From Bacteroidales bacterium (lineage in GTDB: Bacteria > Bacteroidota > Bacteroidia > Bacteroidales > WCHB1-69): a stretch of 6,334 bases of DNA. The first letter of the stretch is position 1; every line of letters starts with the position of its first letter. A program made the position numbers and the translations under genes. Positions 6,269-6,334 of the stretch are shown here, one piece after another. The stretch is from contig JAIRTU010000254.1 of NCBI GenBank assembly GCA_031254735.1, positions 1 through 6,334 of the forward strand. Direction: 5' to 3'. The notes beneath the pieces are model-generated. The model worked only from the letters and a program-made list of their open reading frames with translations. It was not told the DNA's origin and made no database searches.

Positions 6269-6303
6269 CGGGCAAATTAATCATAATCGGTGAATTGTAA
6301 ATC

Positions 6304-6334
6304 ATGGAACAGCAAGAAGTTACATCTAAGCAAT
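6304..6334 (+). CDS. Start of an unidentified rightward gene (partial, runs off right edge)
   Basis: An ATG at 6304 opens a frame that is still open at the window edge after ten codons (MEQQEVTSKQ). An in-frame TAA at 6298-6300 rules out a longer start, and a well-formed Bacteroidetes promoter lies about 35 nt upstream, which is the main reason to call it. The visible residues are polar with no signal peptide, suggesting a cytoplasmic product, but ten residues are not enough to identify a family. It is divergent from the AsmA-like gene. Confidence 0.6.
   Translation, partial: MEQQEVTSKQ

Larger units (their letters stand above)
5897..6303. other. Divergent intergenic region without a firmly supported gene
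   Basis: This stretch lies between the leftward AsmA-like gene and the rightward gene at 6304. It is AT-rich. Items seen in it: a doubtful 64-codon frame at 5906-6100, a small hairpin GGATAA/TTATCC (5968-5973 with 5980-5985, 6-nt loop), an inverted repeat (6144-6154 with 6201-6211), and a promoter for the gene at 6304. A second open frame at 6097-6300 is rich in Phe, Ile and Lys, runs through the promoter and is best taken as chance. I see no tRNA, riboswitch or insertion-sequence end here. Confidence 0.6.

Noticed and set aside
6097..6300. 67-codon plus-strand frame before the rightward gene
   Set aside because: It is composed mainly of AT-rich codons and covers both inverted-repeat arms and the promoter at 6242-6268, which fits non-coding DNA better.

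Overview
The window looks like a chromosomal segment from a Bacteroidota (Bacteroidetes) bacterium, most likely Bacteroidales. Three things point there: the DNA is AT-rich; genes lack Shine-Dalgarno sequences but are preceded by the phylum's TAnnTTTG -7 promoter element (seen before the AsmA-like gene, the glutamine synthetase gene and the rightmost gene); and the protein families fit (a long AsmA-like protein with a Bacteroidetes-style C-terminal region, a LysE-type exporter, a type I glutamine synthetase of about 500 residues, and an Ala-Gln signal-peptide junction).

Layout from left to right. Positions 1-158 (minus) hold the start of a secreted protein that runs off the left edge; only its signal peptide and about 30 mature residues are visible. 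Positions 267-3066 (minus) form a compact cluster, read from right to left: type I glutamine synthetase, then after a 23-nt gap a LysE/RhtB-type amino-acid exporter, then with a 19-nt overlap a six-helix rhomboid intramembrane serine protease. A 199-nt spacer carries the probable glutamine synthetase promoter, in which a perfect 16-bp palindrome contains the -7 element. Positions 3266-5848 (minus) encode an 860-residue AsmA-like envelope protein with its own promoter very close to its start. Positions 5849-6303 are a divergent intergenic region of 455 nt with no gene I can firmly support; it contains an 11-bp inverted repeat and a good Bacteroidetes promoter pointing right. At 6304 a plus-strand gene begins and is cut off after ten codons.

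The clearest functional grouping is glutamine synthesis next to amino-acid export, probably as one transcript that also carries a rhomboid protease. The AsmA-like gene is a separate unit, probably concerned with the cell envelope. I see no mobile element, CRISPR array, tRNA or rRNA gene, phage signature or defence system. The window reads as mostly ordinary core genome. The points worth a second look are the palindrome over the glutamine synthetase promoter, sequence deviations in the synthetase and exporter, and the nearly leaderless AsmA start. I found no strong case for a previously undescribed system.
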